DNA of 64,000 bases, from the NCBI RefSeq assembly GCF_030534335.1, contig NZ_CP130565.1, positions 1,633,501 through 1,697,500 on the forward strand. The letters are read 5' to 3'. Shown here in pieces: positions 1 through 8,704 of the stretch. The notes beneath the pieces are model-generated. The model was not told where the DNA came from. It was given only the letters and a program-made list of their open reading frames with translations, and searched no databases. The first letter of the stretch is position 1; every line of letters begins with the position of its first letter. Source of the DNA: Marivirga harenae. Its GTDB lineage: Bacteria > Bacteroidota > Bacteroidia > Cytophagales > Cyclobacteriaceae. The position numbers and the translations under genes were made by a program.

Positions 1-1
1 T

Positions 2-328
2 TCATGTCCCGCATTTGAATTGTCTCTATATGGAGATAAAACCTTGATATTTATAGGGGAAGAAAACACAGCATTGAATGGAAGACATAAACAAACCCTT
101 ACTGATGAGCAATTTGAAGCATTACTTGGAATTATTGAAACTGCTGACTGGGCAACTTTGAATGATAATTATCAATCTAAAGTGCAAAACCTACCAACAC
201 AAAAATTTACATATAATCGCAATGGTATCAATAAAAGAGTATCAAGGTTTGGAGGAGGTCCTGAATCGATTTCAAATCTTTCCGATGCAATCCTGAAATT
301 TGTTGAAGTGCAGGTGTTTAATAAGTAA
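2..328 (+). CDS. DUF6438 domain protein, 3' part only (cut by window edge)
   Basis: The reading frame is already open at the left edge and reads S-C-P-A-F-E-L-S-L-Y-G-D before the first in-frame TTG at position 20, so the true start lies outside the window. The CP...L.LYGDKTL beginning and the G..H...L start of the next segment resemble the DUF6438 fold, a small domain of unknown function common in Bacteroidota, often in secreted or lipoprotein form. About 108 residues are visible. The stop codon abuts the stop of the convergent gene at 329 with no base between them. Function is unknown. Confidence 0.7.
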   Translation, partial: SCPAFELSLYGDKTLIFIGEENTALNGRHKQTLTDEQFEALLGIIETADWATLNDNYQSKVQNLPTQKFTYNRNGINKRVSRFGGGPESISNLSDAILKFVEVQVFNK

Positions 329-850
329 TCAGTTCTTTTTTAAGTACTTTTTCGGAAGTTTTTTATCAGCAGATTCATTGCTCCAAAAGACCGACATTAT
401 GTACCATCTGTCCTCTCCTTTCAATAATTGAATACTATTAATCCCTCTTCTCTCAATTGGGCCATCTTCTGAGGTGCGTACTGCATAGGTGCTAAAACAG
501 TGTGCAATATTACCGAAAGATTCAGTGATTCTGAAAAGTTCCTGTTCATAGAAAGCTGTTCCACCCCTGTTCGTTTGGTACATTTTAACATACTCCTCTG
601 GAGTCCAATAATTGTAGCTGACTTCGCCAGTTTCTGATTTTTGAGTTGGGATTAATTTCGCATCAGCAGAAAACAGATATTTAAATCTTTCCCAATCTCT
701 TTCTTCCTCAGCAGGTCCAGAAATCACGGCTGTTAAAGCAGACATTATAGCATCAACAGATTGAACATCCTGATCGTAATTTTGTGCAAATGTCAAATTG
801 CAAGAGAAAAATAATGGTAGTAGGAATGCGATTTTTGTTAAATTATTCAT
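329..850 (-). CDS. Secreted NTF2/SnoaL-like protein
   Basis: This 173-residue protein begins with a signal peptide (charged start, hydrophobic residues 6-16, likely cleavage after the A-Q near residue 23). The remainder, with D-W-E-R-F-K-Y-L-F, a Y-W-T-P-E-E-Y segment and a C-terminal R-W-Y-I-M-S-V-F-W strand, has the look of the nuclear-transport-factor-2 / SnoaL cone fold. That fold is shared by small enzymes, binding proteins and immunity-type proteins, so no reaction can be assigned. Its start overlaps the end of the upstream XRE regulator by 8 bp, so the two are probably co-transcribed and translationally coupled. Confidence 0.7.
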   Translation of the reverse strand: MNNLTKIAFLLPLFFSCNLTFAQNYDQDVQSVDAIMSALTAVISGPAEEERDWERFKYLFSADAKLIPTQKSETGEVSYNYWTPEEYVKMYQTNRGGTAFYEQELFRITESFGNIAHCFSTYAVRTSEDGPIERRGINSIQLLKGEDRWYIMSVFWSNESADKKLPKKYLKKN

Positions 851-1379
851 GGTTTTTGTCTAGAATTTTAATTAAATCAGTGTTGCTTCTTAATACAGTC
901 AACAGAATATCTAATAAGTTCTCATAGTCACCTGACAACTTTTTATTCAACTCTTCAGCATCAGTACTAGATTCCACCCTCATCTTATGAAATGCCCTAA
1001 ACCCTTCAACCACTTTGTGGATATCCTTGTTTTGATCTTTCAGTTTTTTGATTTTTTCATCTGGATTATGATTCCCTTTAAGAGCATTCACTCTGTCTTT
1101 TAATCCTTGTATAGGAAACCTTTCTTCAAAAATTTTAAATGGACTTTTTTCGGACGGGATTTTTTTAGGAGAAAATTGTAAATCTTCATTTACGATCTGG
1201 TGGATATCTATTCCAAAGAAATCTGCAATTTTGACCAAGTTTTCTATACTTGGCTGTGCAAGTTCTTTTTCATACGAAGCAATATTACCTCTTTTCAGTC
1301 CAACAGCCTCAGCCATTGCTGTTTGACTCAAGCCCTTTTGGGTCCTGAGATATTTTATATTGTTTGCTATTTTTGTCAT
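843..1379 (-). CDS. XRE-family helix-turn-helix transcriptional regulator
   Basis: Residues about 6-58 form a classic Cro/CI-type HTH (I-K-Y-L-R-T-Q-K-G-L-S-Q ... R-G-N-I-A-S-Y-E-K ... P-S-I-E-N-L-V-K-I-A-D-F-F). The remaining 120 residues are charged and probably helical, with no recognised ligand domain. The gene leads a two-gene unit with the NTF2-like gene (8-bp overlap). A pair of similar 20-bp sequences lies immediately upstream of its start codon and continues into the divergent intergenic region, which is what an autoregulatory operator would look like. It is not phage-associated in this window. Confidence 0.85.
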   Translation of the reverse strand: MTKIANNIKYLRTQKGLSQTAMAEAVGLKRGNIASYEKELAQPSIENLVKIADFFGIDIHQIVNEDLQFSPKKIPSEKSPFKIFEERFPIQGLKDRVNALKGNHNPDEKIKKLKDQNKDIHKVVEGFRAFHKMRVESSTDAEELNKKLSGDYENLLDILLTVLRSNTDLIKILDKNHE

Positions 1380-1380
1380 T

Positions 1381-1432
1381 TGTCAACAATATTAACATTT
1401 ATCGAGGAAAAATGTCAATATATGTAACATTT
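1381..1432. promoter_or_regulatory. Candidate XRE operator: two direct repeats 32 bp apart
   Basis: Two 20-bp sequences start at 1381 and 1413. They share the ends TGTCAA and TAACATTT and match at 15 of 20 positions. Each also has weak dyad symmetry (TGT...ACA). The 32-bp offset is about three helical turns, which would place two dimers on the same face. The first copy touches the XRE start codon, and the pair lies in the divergent region shared with the YtxH gene. The operator role is inferred. Confidence 0.45.
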
Positions 1433-1492
1433 TTTTGATCTGCAGGTTAATATAGATAGAAATTAATCAATAAACATAAAATTATAATCGCT

Positions 1493-1750
1493 ATGAATAA
1501 CGGAGTAAAAATTTTGACAGGATTTAGTTTAGGATTGTTAACAGGAGCAGTAGCAGGTCTTCTTTATGCGCCAGAAAAAGGTGATAAAACCAGAAAGAAA
1601 TTAAAAAAGAATGTCGATAAATCATATAAAGATTCAATGAAAAAAATTGATGAACTGAAATCGACATTAAATAAGGAGATTGATAGTGTTTCATCTAAAG
1701 GAAAAGAAACTATCGATCAATTGAAGGAGTCAGTCAATTATAAAAATTGA
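1493..1750 (+). CDS. YtxH domain-containing protein
   Basis: This 85-residue protein has one N-terminal hydrophobic segment rich in glycine (residues about 5-25, G-F-S-L-G-L-L-T-G-A-V-A-G-L-L-Y-A-P) followed by a lysine-rich, heptad-like helix. That is the standard YtxH layout: a small membrane-anchored protein with a cytoplasmic amphipathic tail. YtxH genes are general-stress genes in Bacillus, and the neighbour here is dps, which suggests a shared stress role. The dps start is 59 bp downstream on the same strand, so the two may be co-transcribed. Confidence 0.85.
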   Translation: MNNGVKILTGFSLGLLTGAVAGLLYAPEKGDKTRKKLKKNVDKSYKDSMKKIDELKSTLNKEIDSVSSKGKETIDQLKESVNYKN

Positions 1751-1809
1751 TAACTGGTTTGATATTAAAATGTTAACCACGTTTAATACAAGTTAAAAAA
1801 ATAATTTTT

Positions 1810-2301
1810 ATGAGTACAACAGTTGATAAAAGATATAGAAAATTAGGTTTCGACAAGTCAGAAACTGACAAATTGGTAGAAGTGATGAATGCATTGCTTG
1901 CAAATTATCACATGCATTATCAAAAATTACGAAACTTTCATTGGAATGTGAAAGGCGCGGATTTCTTTGATTTGCATGAACAATTTGAGGAAAGGTATGA
2001 TATAGCCAAAGAAAGTATTGATGAAATAGCAGAGAGAATTAGGGTGTTTGGACATACGCCTCTCAGTAACTTAAGTGATTACATAGAGCATTCAAATATT
2101 AAAGAGTCTCCATCCGATTTACCTGCGGAGGAAATGGTTCAAGAAATTTTAAATGACTATCAGATATTATTATCCTTTTTAACAGATGCAATGAATGCAG
2201 CTATTGATATAGGAGATGTAGGTACTGAAGATATGTTAAACACTTTTATCCAAGATATGGAAAAGCATCACTGGATGTTAAGTTCATTTTTGGGTAAATA
2301 A
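1810..2301 (+). CDS. dps: Dps family DNA-starvation / mini-ferritin protein
   Basis: At 163 residues it has the usual Dps length. The ferroxidase signature is visible: N-F-H-W-N-V-K-G-A-D-F-F-D-L-H-E-Q-F-E near residues 42-60, giving the His, Asp and Glu ligands of the intersubunit iron site. Dps dodecamers oxidise Fe(II) with peroxide, store iron and protect DNA in starved or oxidatively stressed cells. The gene follows the YtxH gene and is closed by a strong hairpin terminator, consistent with a two-gene stress unit. Confidence 0.93.
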   Translation: MSTTVDKRYRKLGFDKSETDKLVEVMNALLANYHMHYQKLRNFHWNVKGADFFDLHEQFEERYDIAKESIDEIAERIRVFGHTPLSNLSDYIEHSNIKESPSDLPAEEMVQEILNDYQILLSFLTDAMNAAIDIGDVGTEDMLNTFIQDMEKHHWMLSSFLGK

Positions 2302-2317
2302 GGTTTTTTCCATCATG

Positions 2318-2353
2318 AAAAAAAAGCTGGGTTTTTAAAGCTCAGCTTTTTTT
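2318..2353 (+). terminator. Rho-independent terminator after dps
   Basis: AAAAAGCTG pairs with CAGCTTTTT around a short loop, and the 3' arm runs into a T-tract. It lies 17 bp after the dps stop. Confidence 0.8.
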
Positions 2354-2441
2354 GTTTCTGGCCATGTGTTGGTTCTTTGGTTCATTTTAAAAGATTTTAT
2401 TGTTAAATGAAAAATATAGTTAGGATTTAGTATGCTTTTTT

Positions 2442-2449
2442 TAGCTTTG
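2442..2449 (+). promoter_or_regulatory. Sigma-A -7 element (TAGCTTTG) of lpxH
   Basis: This is an exact match to the Bacteroidota -7 consensus TAnnTTTG. Only nine bases separate it from the lpxH ATG, so the transcript leader is predicted to be absent or a few bases long. A -33 element is not obvious. Confidence 0.6.
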
Positions 2450-2458
2450 TAGCCGATC

Positions 2459-3235
2459 ATGAAAACCCTAAAACTGGACATACCGGCCTCTAAAAAAATA
2501 TACTTTGCGTCAGACTTTCATTTGGGTGCCCCTAATTCAGAAGAGAGCCATAAACGAGAACAAAGAATAGTGCGGTGGATGAATCATATACAAAAAGATG
2601 CATCAGCTTTATTTTTAGTTGGAGATATATTTGATTTTTGGCATGAATATAAAACAGTTGTTCCCAAAGGATTTGTTCGCTTTCAAGGAAAACTAGCTGA
2701 ATTGGCAGATGGTGGATTACCGATCTATTTTTTTACCGGAAATCACGATATGTGGATGTTTGGTTATTTTAAAGAAGAATTAGGTATTGATTTATTTAGA
2801 GAACCCTTAACATTATTGGCTAATGATAAGAAGTTTTTAATTGGGCATGGAGATGGATTAGGGCCAGGTGATAGGCAATATAAATTTCTCAAAAAAGTAT
2901 TTGCTAATAAATTATGTCAATGGCTTTTTAGACAAATTCATCCAGATTTGGGAATCAGAATTGCTAATAGTTGGTCAGCAAGTAGCAGAATAAGTAGTAG
3001 TACTGTTGAGACAGAAAAGTTTTTAGGTGAAGGGGAGTGGCTCTGGACTTACGCAAAAGAGATTGAAAAGCATACTCATTACGATTATTTTGTCTTCGGG
3101 CATAGGCATTTACCGCTCGATTTAGAAGTAGCAGAAAATTCTCGTTACATAAATTTAGGGGAATGGGTGAATTATAATACTTTTGCATCTTTTAATGGCA
3201 AAGATTTTGTGTTAGAAAAATTTGAGGATGATTAA
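2459..3235 (+). CDS. lpxH: UDP-2,3-diacylglucosamine diphosphatase
   Basis: This calcineurin-like phosphoesterase of 258 residues carries the metal-binding set in order: S-D-F-H-L-G (D19, H21), G-D-I-F-D-F-W (D56), G-N-H-D (N95, H96), G-H-G-D-G (H130) and G-H-R-H (H215, H217). LpxH removes UMP from UDP-2,3-diacylglucosamine to give lipid X in lipid A synthesis at the inner-membrane face. Length and the WHEY segment fit Bacteroidota LpxH. It is followed 17 bp later by a secreted protein gene on the same strand. The alternative call is a generic metallophosphatase, which is less likely given the full motif set. Confidence 0.85.
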   Translation: MKTLKLDIPASKKIYFASDFHLGAPNSEESHKREQRIVRWMNHIQKDASALFLVGDIFDFWHEYKTVVPKGFVRFQGKLAELADGGLPIYFFTGNHDMWMFGYFKEELGIDLFREPLTLLANDKKFLIGHGDGLGPGDRQYKFLKKVFANKLCQWLFRQIHPDLGIRIANSWSASSRISSSTVETEKFLGEGEWLWTYAKEIEKHTHYDYFVFGHRHLPLDLEVAENSRYINLGEWVNYNTFASFNGKDFVLEKFEDD

Positions 3236-3252
3236 TTACTGCCCAAAATAAT

Positions 3253-3645
3253 ATGATAAGAGTTTTACTATTACTTACATTTTTATGTCTTTCGCTCTCT
3301 GCTTCCCTTGCTCAAAACAAATCGAGGGATAGCGTAGAAGTTGAAAGTATTGAAAAAGATGGGAGAGTTAGTTATCCAAAAAAATTATTGGTTAATCCTG
3401 AGTTTGATTTTAAATTAAAGAAGACAGAAACTGGGAAATTCACAATCAGTTTTTATAAAGAAGATGATAAAGCCGTGAAAATCAAGATTTATGATTTGAT
3501 TGGCAATTTGATAAAACAGGAAACCATTTCTAAATCTGGTTTATATACAAAGGAATACGATTTGTCTTATTATAATCCAAAGTTTTTCATTGTGGAGGCA
3601 GGTAGTTCTCAATACAATAAAACGAAGTCTATTATCGTAGAATAA
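3253..3645 (+). CDS. Small secreted protein consisting mainly of a T9SS-tail-like domain
   Basis: This 130-residue protein has a signal peptide (hydrophobic residues 4-19, cut near L-A-Q). The C-terminal half (K-I-K-I-Y-D-L-I-G-N-L-I-K-Q-E ... S-G-L-Y-T-K-E-Y-D-L ... F-I-V-E-A-G) has the strand pattern of the Por-secretion-system C-terminal sorting domain. There is no cargo domain in front of it. Whether it is truly exported by T9SS or only shares the beta-sandwich fold cannot be decided from sequence. It lies 17 bp behind lpxH and ends at a strong bidirectional terminator. Confidence 0.6.
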   Translation: MIRVLLLLTFLCLSLSASLAQNKSRDSVEVESIEKDGRVSYPKKLLVNPEFDFKLKKTETGKFTISFYKEDDKAVKIKIYDLIGNLIKQETISKSGLYTKEYDLSYYNPKFFIVEAGSSQYNKTKSIIVE

Positions 3646-3672
3646 ACCTTACTACTAAAGAGTTTTTAATCA

Positions 3673-3708
3673 AAAAACCCTCTCAGCATTCAATCTGAGA
3701 GGGTTTTT
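3673..3708. terminator. Bidirectional terminator between a secreted-protein gene and gcvP
   Basis: A perfect 14-bp stem (AAAAACCCTCTCAG / CTGAGAGGGTTTTT) with an 8-base loop. A-tract and T-tract flanks allow termination from both convergent genes. Confidence 0.9.
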
Positions 3709-3731
3709 ATTTGAAATTTTAATACCGGAGC

Positions 3732-6644
3732 TTAAGCTAATGCTTCTTCTGGTTTTTCCTCATATTCTGAAACCGGAATACAGCTACACATTAAGTTTCT
3801 ATCTCCATATGCACTATCAATTCTACTGACGCTAGGCCAGAATTTATTGTGGCGAATAGATTCTAACGGGAATACAGCTTTTTCTCTGGTATATGGAAGC
3901 TCCCACTTTTCTGCTAATGCTACAGACATAGTATGTGGTGCATTCTTTAGGACATTTTCATTTTTATCGGCTTTTCCATCGGCAACTTCCTGAATTTCCT
4001 TTCTAATAGAAATCATGGCTGTGCAAAATTTATCTAGTTCCATTTTGCTTTCACTTTCTGTAGGCTCTATCATCATAGTTCCAGGAACAGGGAATGATAA
4101 AGTTGGAGAGTGATAACCATAGTCCATTAATCGTTTAGAAATATCTTCCGCTTCAATGCCAAAATCTTTAAAGCCTCTGCAATCAATTATCATTTCATGA
4201 GCAGCCCTACCTTTTTGGTTAGTGTAAAGGACTGGATAATGATCAGCTAGCCTTTCTTTAATGTAATTTGCATTTAAAATGGCAATTTGAGTTGCTGCTT
4301 TGAGTCCTTTAGCACCCATCATGCAAATATAAGCGTAACTAATAGCTAATATACTTGCACTTCCCCAAGGGGCTGCAGAGATTGCTGAAATAGCCTGATT
4401 GCCTCCGGTTGGAATTAATGGGTTACCTGGTAAGAAATCCTGCAAATGTTCAGCAACGCAGATTGGCCCCATACCTGGTCCACCTCCACCGTGAGGAATA
4501 CAGAATGTTTTGTGAAGATTTAAATGGCAAACATCAGCACCGATGTTTGCTGGAGAAGTTAAACCTACTTGAGCATTCATATTGGCACCATCCATGTAAA
4601 CCTGCCCACCATTGTCATGAATTACCTGACAGATTTCCTGAATACTTTCTTCAAATACACCATGTGTAGAAGGATAGGTTACCATTAGGGCAGCTAAATT
4701 ATTTTTGTATTCTTCTGCCTTAGCTTTTAGATCATCTAAATCAATATTTCCTTTGTCATCGCATTTCGTGATTACGACTTTCATTCCTGCCATTACTGCA
4801 CTAGCAGGGTTTGTTCCATGAGCTGAGGAAGGAACGATAGTCACGTTCCTGTGATCTTCCCCTCTGCTTTGATGAAAAGCTCTTATTACCATTAAACCTG
4901 CATATTCACCTTGAGCTCCTGAGTTGGGTTGTAAAGATGTTGCCGCAAAACCTGTAATTTCAGTTAGCATGTTTTCTAGCTTAATAAACATTTCTCTATA
5001 ACCCAAAGCCTGTTCCTTTGGTGCATAAGGGTGGATATGAGCTAACTTTGGCCAAGAAACAGGAATCATTTCTGCTGTGGCATTTAATTTCATTGTGCAT
5101 GATCCTAATGAAATCATGGAATGAACGAGCGAAAGATCTTTATTTTCTAATCTTTTGATGTAGCGAAGCATTTCATGCTCGGCATGGAATTGATTGAATA
5201 CAGGATGCTCCATGAAATTGCTTTCACGAATCAATTGCTTAGGCCAATCTAAATCTAATTGATCAACTTTATCATCAACATTATATTTATTGGCATCTTC
5301 ATCAACCACAAGTGCGAATATTTCCAACAATTCTTTTACGTCATGAATTCTAGTTGTCTCATTCAAAGCGATTGAAACTGTATGAGTTCCGCTAAGATTT
5401 AAATTGATTTTCCGCTCGTACAATAACGAATGGAGTTTTTCTCTTAGTTTTTCTGATTCTAGTTGGATTGTGATTGTATCAAAGAAATTCTTATTATCAA
5501 TCTCATAACCAAGGGTTGTTAATCCATTAGCTAATAATTTTGCTAGTGAATGAGTTCGTATAGCAATTTTCTTCAATCCCATAGGGCCATGATAAACCGC
5601 ATACATTCCAGACATGATAGCTAATAGTACTTGCGCTGTGCAAATATTTGAAGTAGCTTTTTCCTTCTTGATATGCTGCTCTCTAGTTTGCAGTGCCATA
5701 CGGTAGGCCTTATTGCCGTGTTTATCTATGGAAACACCAATAATTCTCCCTGGTATTTGTCTTTTATATTTGTCTCTGGTTGCAAAATATGCTGCATGAG
5801 GGCCCCCATAGCCTAATGGAATGCCAAATCTTTGAGAAGTTCCTACCACGCAGTCAGCACCCATTTCACCAGGAGGTGTTAATAATGCTAAGGATAATAA
5901 GTCTGCCGCTATTGTTGAAAATACATTATTTTCTAAAGCCGCTTCAATATAAGGTTTAAGATCTAATACTTCTCCCTTGACATTGATCTGCTGAGCGTAG
6001 AAACCGAATATTTCTGGGTCATTCACATCTAACTGCGTGAGATCAGCAAATCGTAATTCTATACCAAGCGGATTGGCCCTTGTTTTAAGCAAGTCGATAG
6101 TTTGAGGGAACGTATTTTCGTCTACAAAGAAAACTTTTGCGTCTTTCTTTTTACCTTTCCTTAATCCGAAAAACATACTCATCGCTTCTGCTGCTGCTGT
6201 ACCTTCATCTAACAACGAAGCATTTGCGATTTCCATACCGGTTAGATCGATGACCATTGTTTGGAAGTTAACCAATGCCTCTAATCTTCCTTGCGCGATT
6301 TCTGCTTGATAAGGAGTGTAAGCAGTGTACCAACCTGGATTCTCCAAGATGTTTCTTTGAATCACACCGGGTGTATGAGTATTATAATAACCTAATCCTA
6401 TGTAAGATCTGAAAATCTGATTTTTATCAGCTACATCTCTAAAAGATTCTAAGAATTCAAATTCGGTTTGCGCCTCAGGGAGGTTCAAATCCTTCTTCAA
6501 TTGGATCGCTTTAGGAATGGTTTCATCAATGAGATGTTCTAAAGAATCGGCTTTTACCGTTTTCAGCATCTCCGATATTTGCTGATTATCCGGTGCATTA
6601 TGCCTTACATCAAATCTTTCTTGGTACAGAGGGTTTAATTTCAT
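3732..6644 (-). CDS. gcvP: Glycine dehydrogenase (decarboxylating), P-protein
   Basis: This single-chain P-protein of 970 residues has the usual full length for the fused form. The pyridoxal-phosphate lysine lies in [17 protein letters not shown] (K712). The N-terminal half is a catalytically degenerate homologous domain, as in the family. The enzyme decarboxylates glycine and transfers the aminomethyl group to lipoyl-GcvH in the glycine cleavage system. No gcvT or gcvH is adjacent, as is common in Bacteroidota. The start is supported by a TACTTTTG promoter element about 57 bp upstream and by conservation from M-K-L-N-P onward (Y-Q-E-R-F-D-V-R-H). Confidence 0.97.
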   Translation of the reverse strand: MKLNPLYQERFDVRHNAPDNQQISEMLKTVKADSLEHLIDETIPKAIQLKKDLNLPEAQTEFEFLESFRDVADKNQIFRSYIGLGYYNTHTPGVIQRNILENPGWYTAYTPYQAEIAQGRLEALVNFQTMVIDLTGMEIANASLLDEGTAAAEAMSMFFGLRKGKKKDAKVFFVDENTFPQTIDLLKTRANPLGIELRFADLTQLDVNDPEIFGFYAQQINVKGEVLDLKPYIEAALENNVFSTIAADLLSLALLTPPGEMGADCVVGTSQRFGIPLGYGGPHAAYFATRDKYKRQIPGRIIGVSIDKHGNKAYRMALQTREQHIKKEKATSNICTAQVLLAIMSGMYAVYHGPMGLKKIAIRTHSLAKLLANGLTTLGYEIDNKNFFDTITIQLESEKLREKLHSLLYERKINLNLSGTHTVSIALNETTRIHDVKELLEIFALVVDEDANKYNVDDKVDQLDLDWPKQLIRESNFMEHPVFNQFHAEHEMLRYIKRLENKDLSLVHSMISLGSCTMKLNATAEMIPVSWPKLAHIHPYAPKEQALGYREMFIKLENMLTEITGFAATSLQPNSGAQGEYAGLMVIRAFHQSRGEDHRNVTIVPSSAHGTNPASAVMAGMKVVITKCDDKGNIDLDDLKAKAEEYKNNLAALMVTYPSTHGVFEESIQEICQVIHDNGGQVYMDGANMNAQVGLTSPANIGADVCHLNLHKTFCIPHGGGGPGMGPICVAEHLQDFLPGNPLIPTGGNQAISAISAAPWGSASILAISYAYICMMGAKGLKAATQIAILNANYIKERLADHYPVLYTNQKGRAAHEMIIDCRGFKDFGIEAEDISKRLMDYGYHSPTLSFPVPGTMMIEPTESESKMELDKFCTAMISIRKEIQEVADGKADKNENVLKNAPHTMSVALAEKWELPYTREKAVFPLESIRHNKFWPSVSRIDSAYGDRNLMCSCIPVSEYEEKPEEALA

Positions 6645-6700
6645 AATATTTGAAAGTATCTTTAATAAATATTTTAGATATTACGGACTGTTTCGTGCCA

Positions 6701-6708
6701 CAAAAGTA
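6701..6708 (-). promoter_or_regulatory. Sigma-A -7 element (TACTTTTG) of gcvP
   Basis: An exact TAnnTTTG match on the minus strand, giving a leader of roughly 50 bases before the gcvP start. Confidence 0.6.
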
Positions 6709-6780
6709 CAATATATTATTTAGGAATTTTGTTCACATAACAGTAAAAATTTTAAATAAATTTACCTTAAACCCTTAATT

Positions 6781-8241
6781 ATGAAGACTTTTTTTTCAAC
6801 TCTAACCATGAGTTTATTGGCAGTTACTTTACTGTCAGCCCAAGTAATGGAAAAGCAAGCAAAAAAATATGCTAAAACCATTACAGATGAAGATTTAACA
6901 AGACACTTAACCCTATTGGCCTCAGATTCGCTTGAAGGCAGAGAAACAGGGAAAAAAGGGCAAAAGATAGCTGCTGAATATATAAAAAATCATTTTGAAT
7001 CATTAGGCCTAAAAGCCCCTGTCGATGGTTCTTATTTTCAAAAATTCAATTTATACCAAACCTATAGAGGTGAAGCGGAGATGGTGGTGAATGATAAAAC
7101 CATTAAAAACCTTGATCAAATGGTTTATTGGGCAAATACGCCAGTCGAAAACCAAGAAATTGAAATAGTATTCGTTAATAAGGCTACTGAAGAGGATTTA
7201 GAGGGTGTTGAAGCAGAAGGAAAATTTCTGGCTTTTCAAGCAGAAGGACAATTTACTCCAACCTTAAAGACAATTGAAGAATTAGGAGCAAAAGGGGCAT
7301 TGGTTTTTGCTGAAGATAGTAGCAGAATGAATATGGTGTTAAGGTATGGAAGATATTATGCTACACACGGTTCTTTATCCAGAGAGAAACCTTCTAAGGA
7401 AGGATTAGCTAGTGTTGTCGTTTATAATGAATTAGCAGAAGAGTTTTTCGGTAAACCACTTTCTGAATTAAAAATTGGTGATAGAGCATCTGCTAAGCTT
7501 TTTGCAGAAATCAATACTGAAATCATGGAGACGGAAAATGTATTAGGTTATTTGGAAGGAACTGAAAAGCCGGAAGAGTTAATTATTTTAACTGCACATT
7601 ACGACCACGTTGGGGTTCAAGATGGAAAAGTCTATAATGGTGCAGACGATGATGCCTCTGGAACTACTGCAGTATTAGAAATAGCTGAAGCTTTTGTAAA
7701 AGCCAAAAAAGCAGGTCATGGCCCAAAAAGAAGTGTTTTGTTCATGCCCGTTACAGGTGAAGAGAAAGGTTTATTAGGCTCGGCCCATTATGCTGAAAAC
7801 CCTGTATTCCCTTTAGAAAATACGGTTACAAACCTTAATATTGATATGATTGGCAGAGTAGATTCTGCGCATATGGATAATCGGGAGTTTGTGTATTTGA
7901 TTGGATCGAACAGAATTTCTACAGAGCTACATGAAATTAGTGAAGCAATGAACGAAAATTATACAAAATTGGAACTGGATTATACTTACAATGCAGAAGA
8001 CCATCCTGATAGAATTTACTATCGATCAGATCACTGGAATTTTGCAAAAAATGGTGTTCCAATTATTTTCTACTTTAATGGTACTCATCCTGATTATCAT
8101 CAGCATACGGACACAGTAGATAAGATTGAATTTGATGTATTGAAAAAGAGAACCGATTTAGTTTTTTATACTGCTTGGGAAATAGCCAATAGAGAAAATC
8201 GTTTGACTATAGATGAAGTAGAAGAAGAAACTACAGAATAG
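6781..8241 (+). CDS. Secreted M28 family zinc peptidase with inserted PA-like domain
   Basis: A 486-residue protein with a signal peptide (hydrophobic to about residue 20, ending S-A-Q). The M28 zinc ligands and catalytic residues appear in order: A-H-Y-D-H-V-G (H273), N-G-A-D-D-D-A-S-G (D290), T-G-E-E-K-G (E327/E328), N-I-D-M-I-G (D355) and H-P-D-Y-H-Q-H-T-D-T (H442). Residues about 130-245 form the protease-associated-type insert typical of M28 aminopeptidases. It probably trims peptides in the periplasm or outside the cell. A small lipoprotein gene follows after 7 bp. A second, shorter M28 peptidase occurs at 61.9 kb. Confidence 0.9.
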   Translation: MKTFFSTLTMSLLAVTLLSAQVMEKQAKKYAKTITDEDLTRHLTLLASDSLEGRETGKKGQKIAAEYIKNHFESLGLKAPVDGSYFQKFNLYQTYRGEAEMVVNDKTIKNLDQMVYWANTPVENQEIEIVFVNKATEEDLEGVEAEGKFLAFQAEGQFTPTLKTIEELGAKGALVFAEDSSRMNMVLRYGRYYATHGSLSREKPSKEGLASVVVYNELAEEFFGKPLSELKIGDRASAKLFAEINTEIMETENVLGYLEGTEKPEELIILTAHYDHVGVQDGKVYNGADDDASGTTAVLEIAEAFVKAKKAGHGPKRSVLFMPVTGEEKGLLGSAHYAENPVFPLENTVTNLNIDMIGRVDSAHMDNREFVYLIGSNRISTELHEISEAMNENYTKLELDYTYNAEDHPDRIYYRSDHWNFAKNGVPIIFYFNGTHPDYHQHTDTVDKIEFDVLKKRTDLVFYTAWEIANRENRLTIDEVEEETTE

Positions 8242-8248
8242 AGTAATT

Positions 8249-8449
8249 ATGAAAAAGCTGGCAACCCTTATTTTGATTTTGATGATTTCCGCCTGTGGGC
8301 TAGTGGAAGTTTGTGTGGTTTGTACCGAAGCCAATACTGGCGTTGAAGAGGATTATTGCGGTTCACCTGACGAAGTGCAAGAATTTGAAGATGAGCTAGA
8401 GACGACAGGAAATCAATACGGTCAAGATTGGAACTGCAGTGGTGCTTAA
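8249..8449 (+). CDS. Small cysteine-containing lipoprotein
   Basis: This 66-residue protein has a signal peptide with lipobox M-I-S-A-C (C16). The mature part is only about 50 residues, acidic, with a V-C-V-V-C pair (C22, C25) plus C37 and C63, suggesting either disulphides or a small metal or redox site. I do not recognise a family. The 7-bp gap to the M28 peptidase gene and the terminator behind it mean the two are one transcription unit. Confidence 0.6.
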   Translation: MKKLATLILILMISACGLVEVCVVCTEANTGVEEDYCGSPDEVQEFEDELETTGNQYGQDWNCSGA

Positions 8450-8476
8450 AAAAATTAGATAGGAAATCTCACTAAG

Positions 8477-8510
8477 AAAGCTAAGTTGAATTTTTTCAGC
8501 TTAGCTTTTT
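8477..8510 (+). terminator. Rho-independent terminator after the M28/lipoprotein unit
   Basis: A 14-bp stem (AAAGCTAAGTTGAA / TTCAGCTTAGCTTT, one G-T pair) with a 4-base loop, followed by T residues. Confidence 0.85.
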
Positions 8511-8704
8511 ATTTGGATTTTGATGCAATTTTAGCATTCTTCCTAGTACTTTTGTTTCCTCCGATCAGTGCATTAGCTTCTGATTTTGAGACTAGAGGAT
8601 GTTTATTATTTGAAAATCAATAGCTTTCAACAGCTTTAATGCGGAGATTATAAAAGTGTCTTGAGCTATTTGTCAAGATGTTAGTTAAATGGTATTAATG
8701 AATT

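Noticed and set aside
1200-1427. Plus-strand ORF across the XRE start and operator
   Set aside because: It is antisense to the conserved HTH coding region and covers the candidate operator. No protein likeness.
4409-4669. ORF inside gcvP on the opposite strand
   Set aside because: It is a shadow of the strongly conserved gcvP PLP region.
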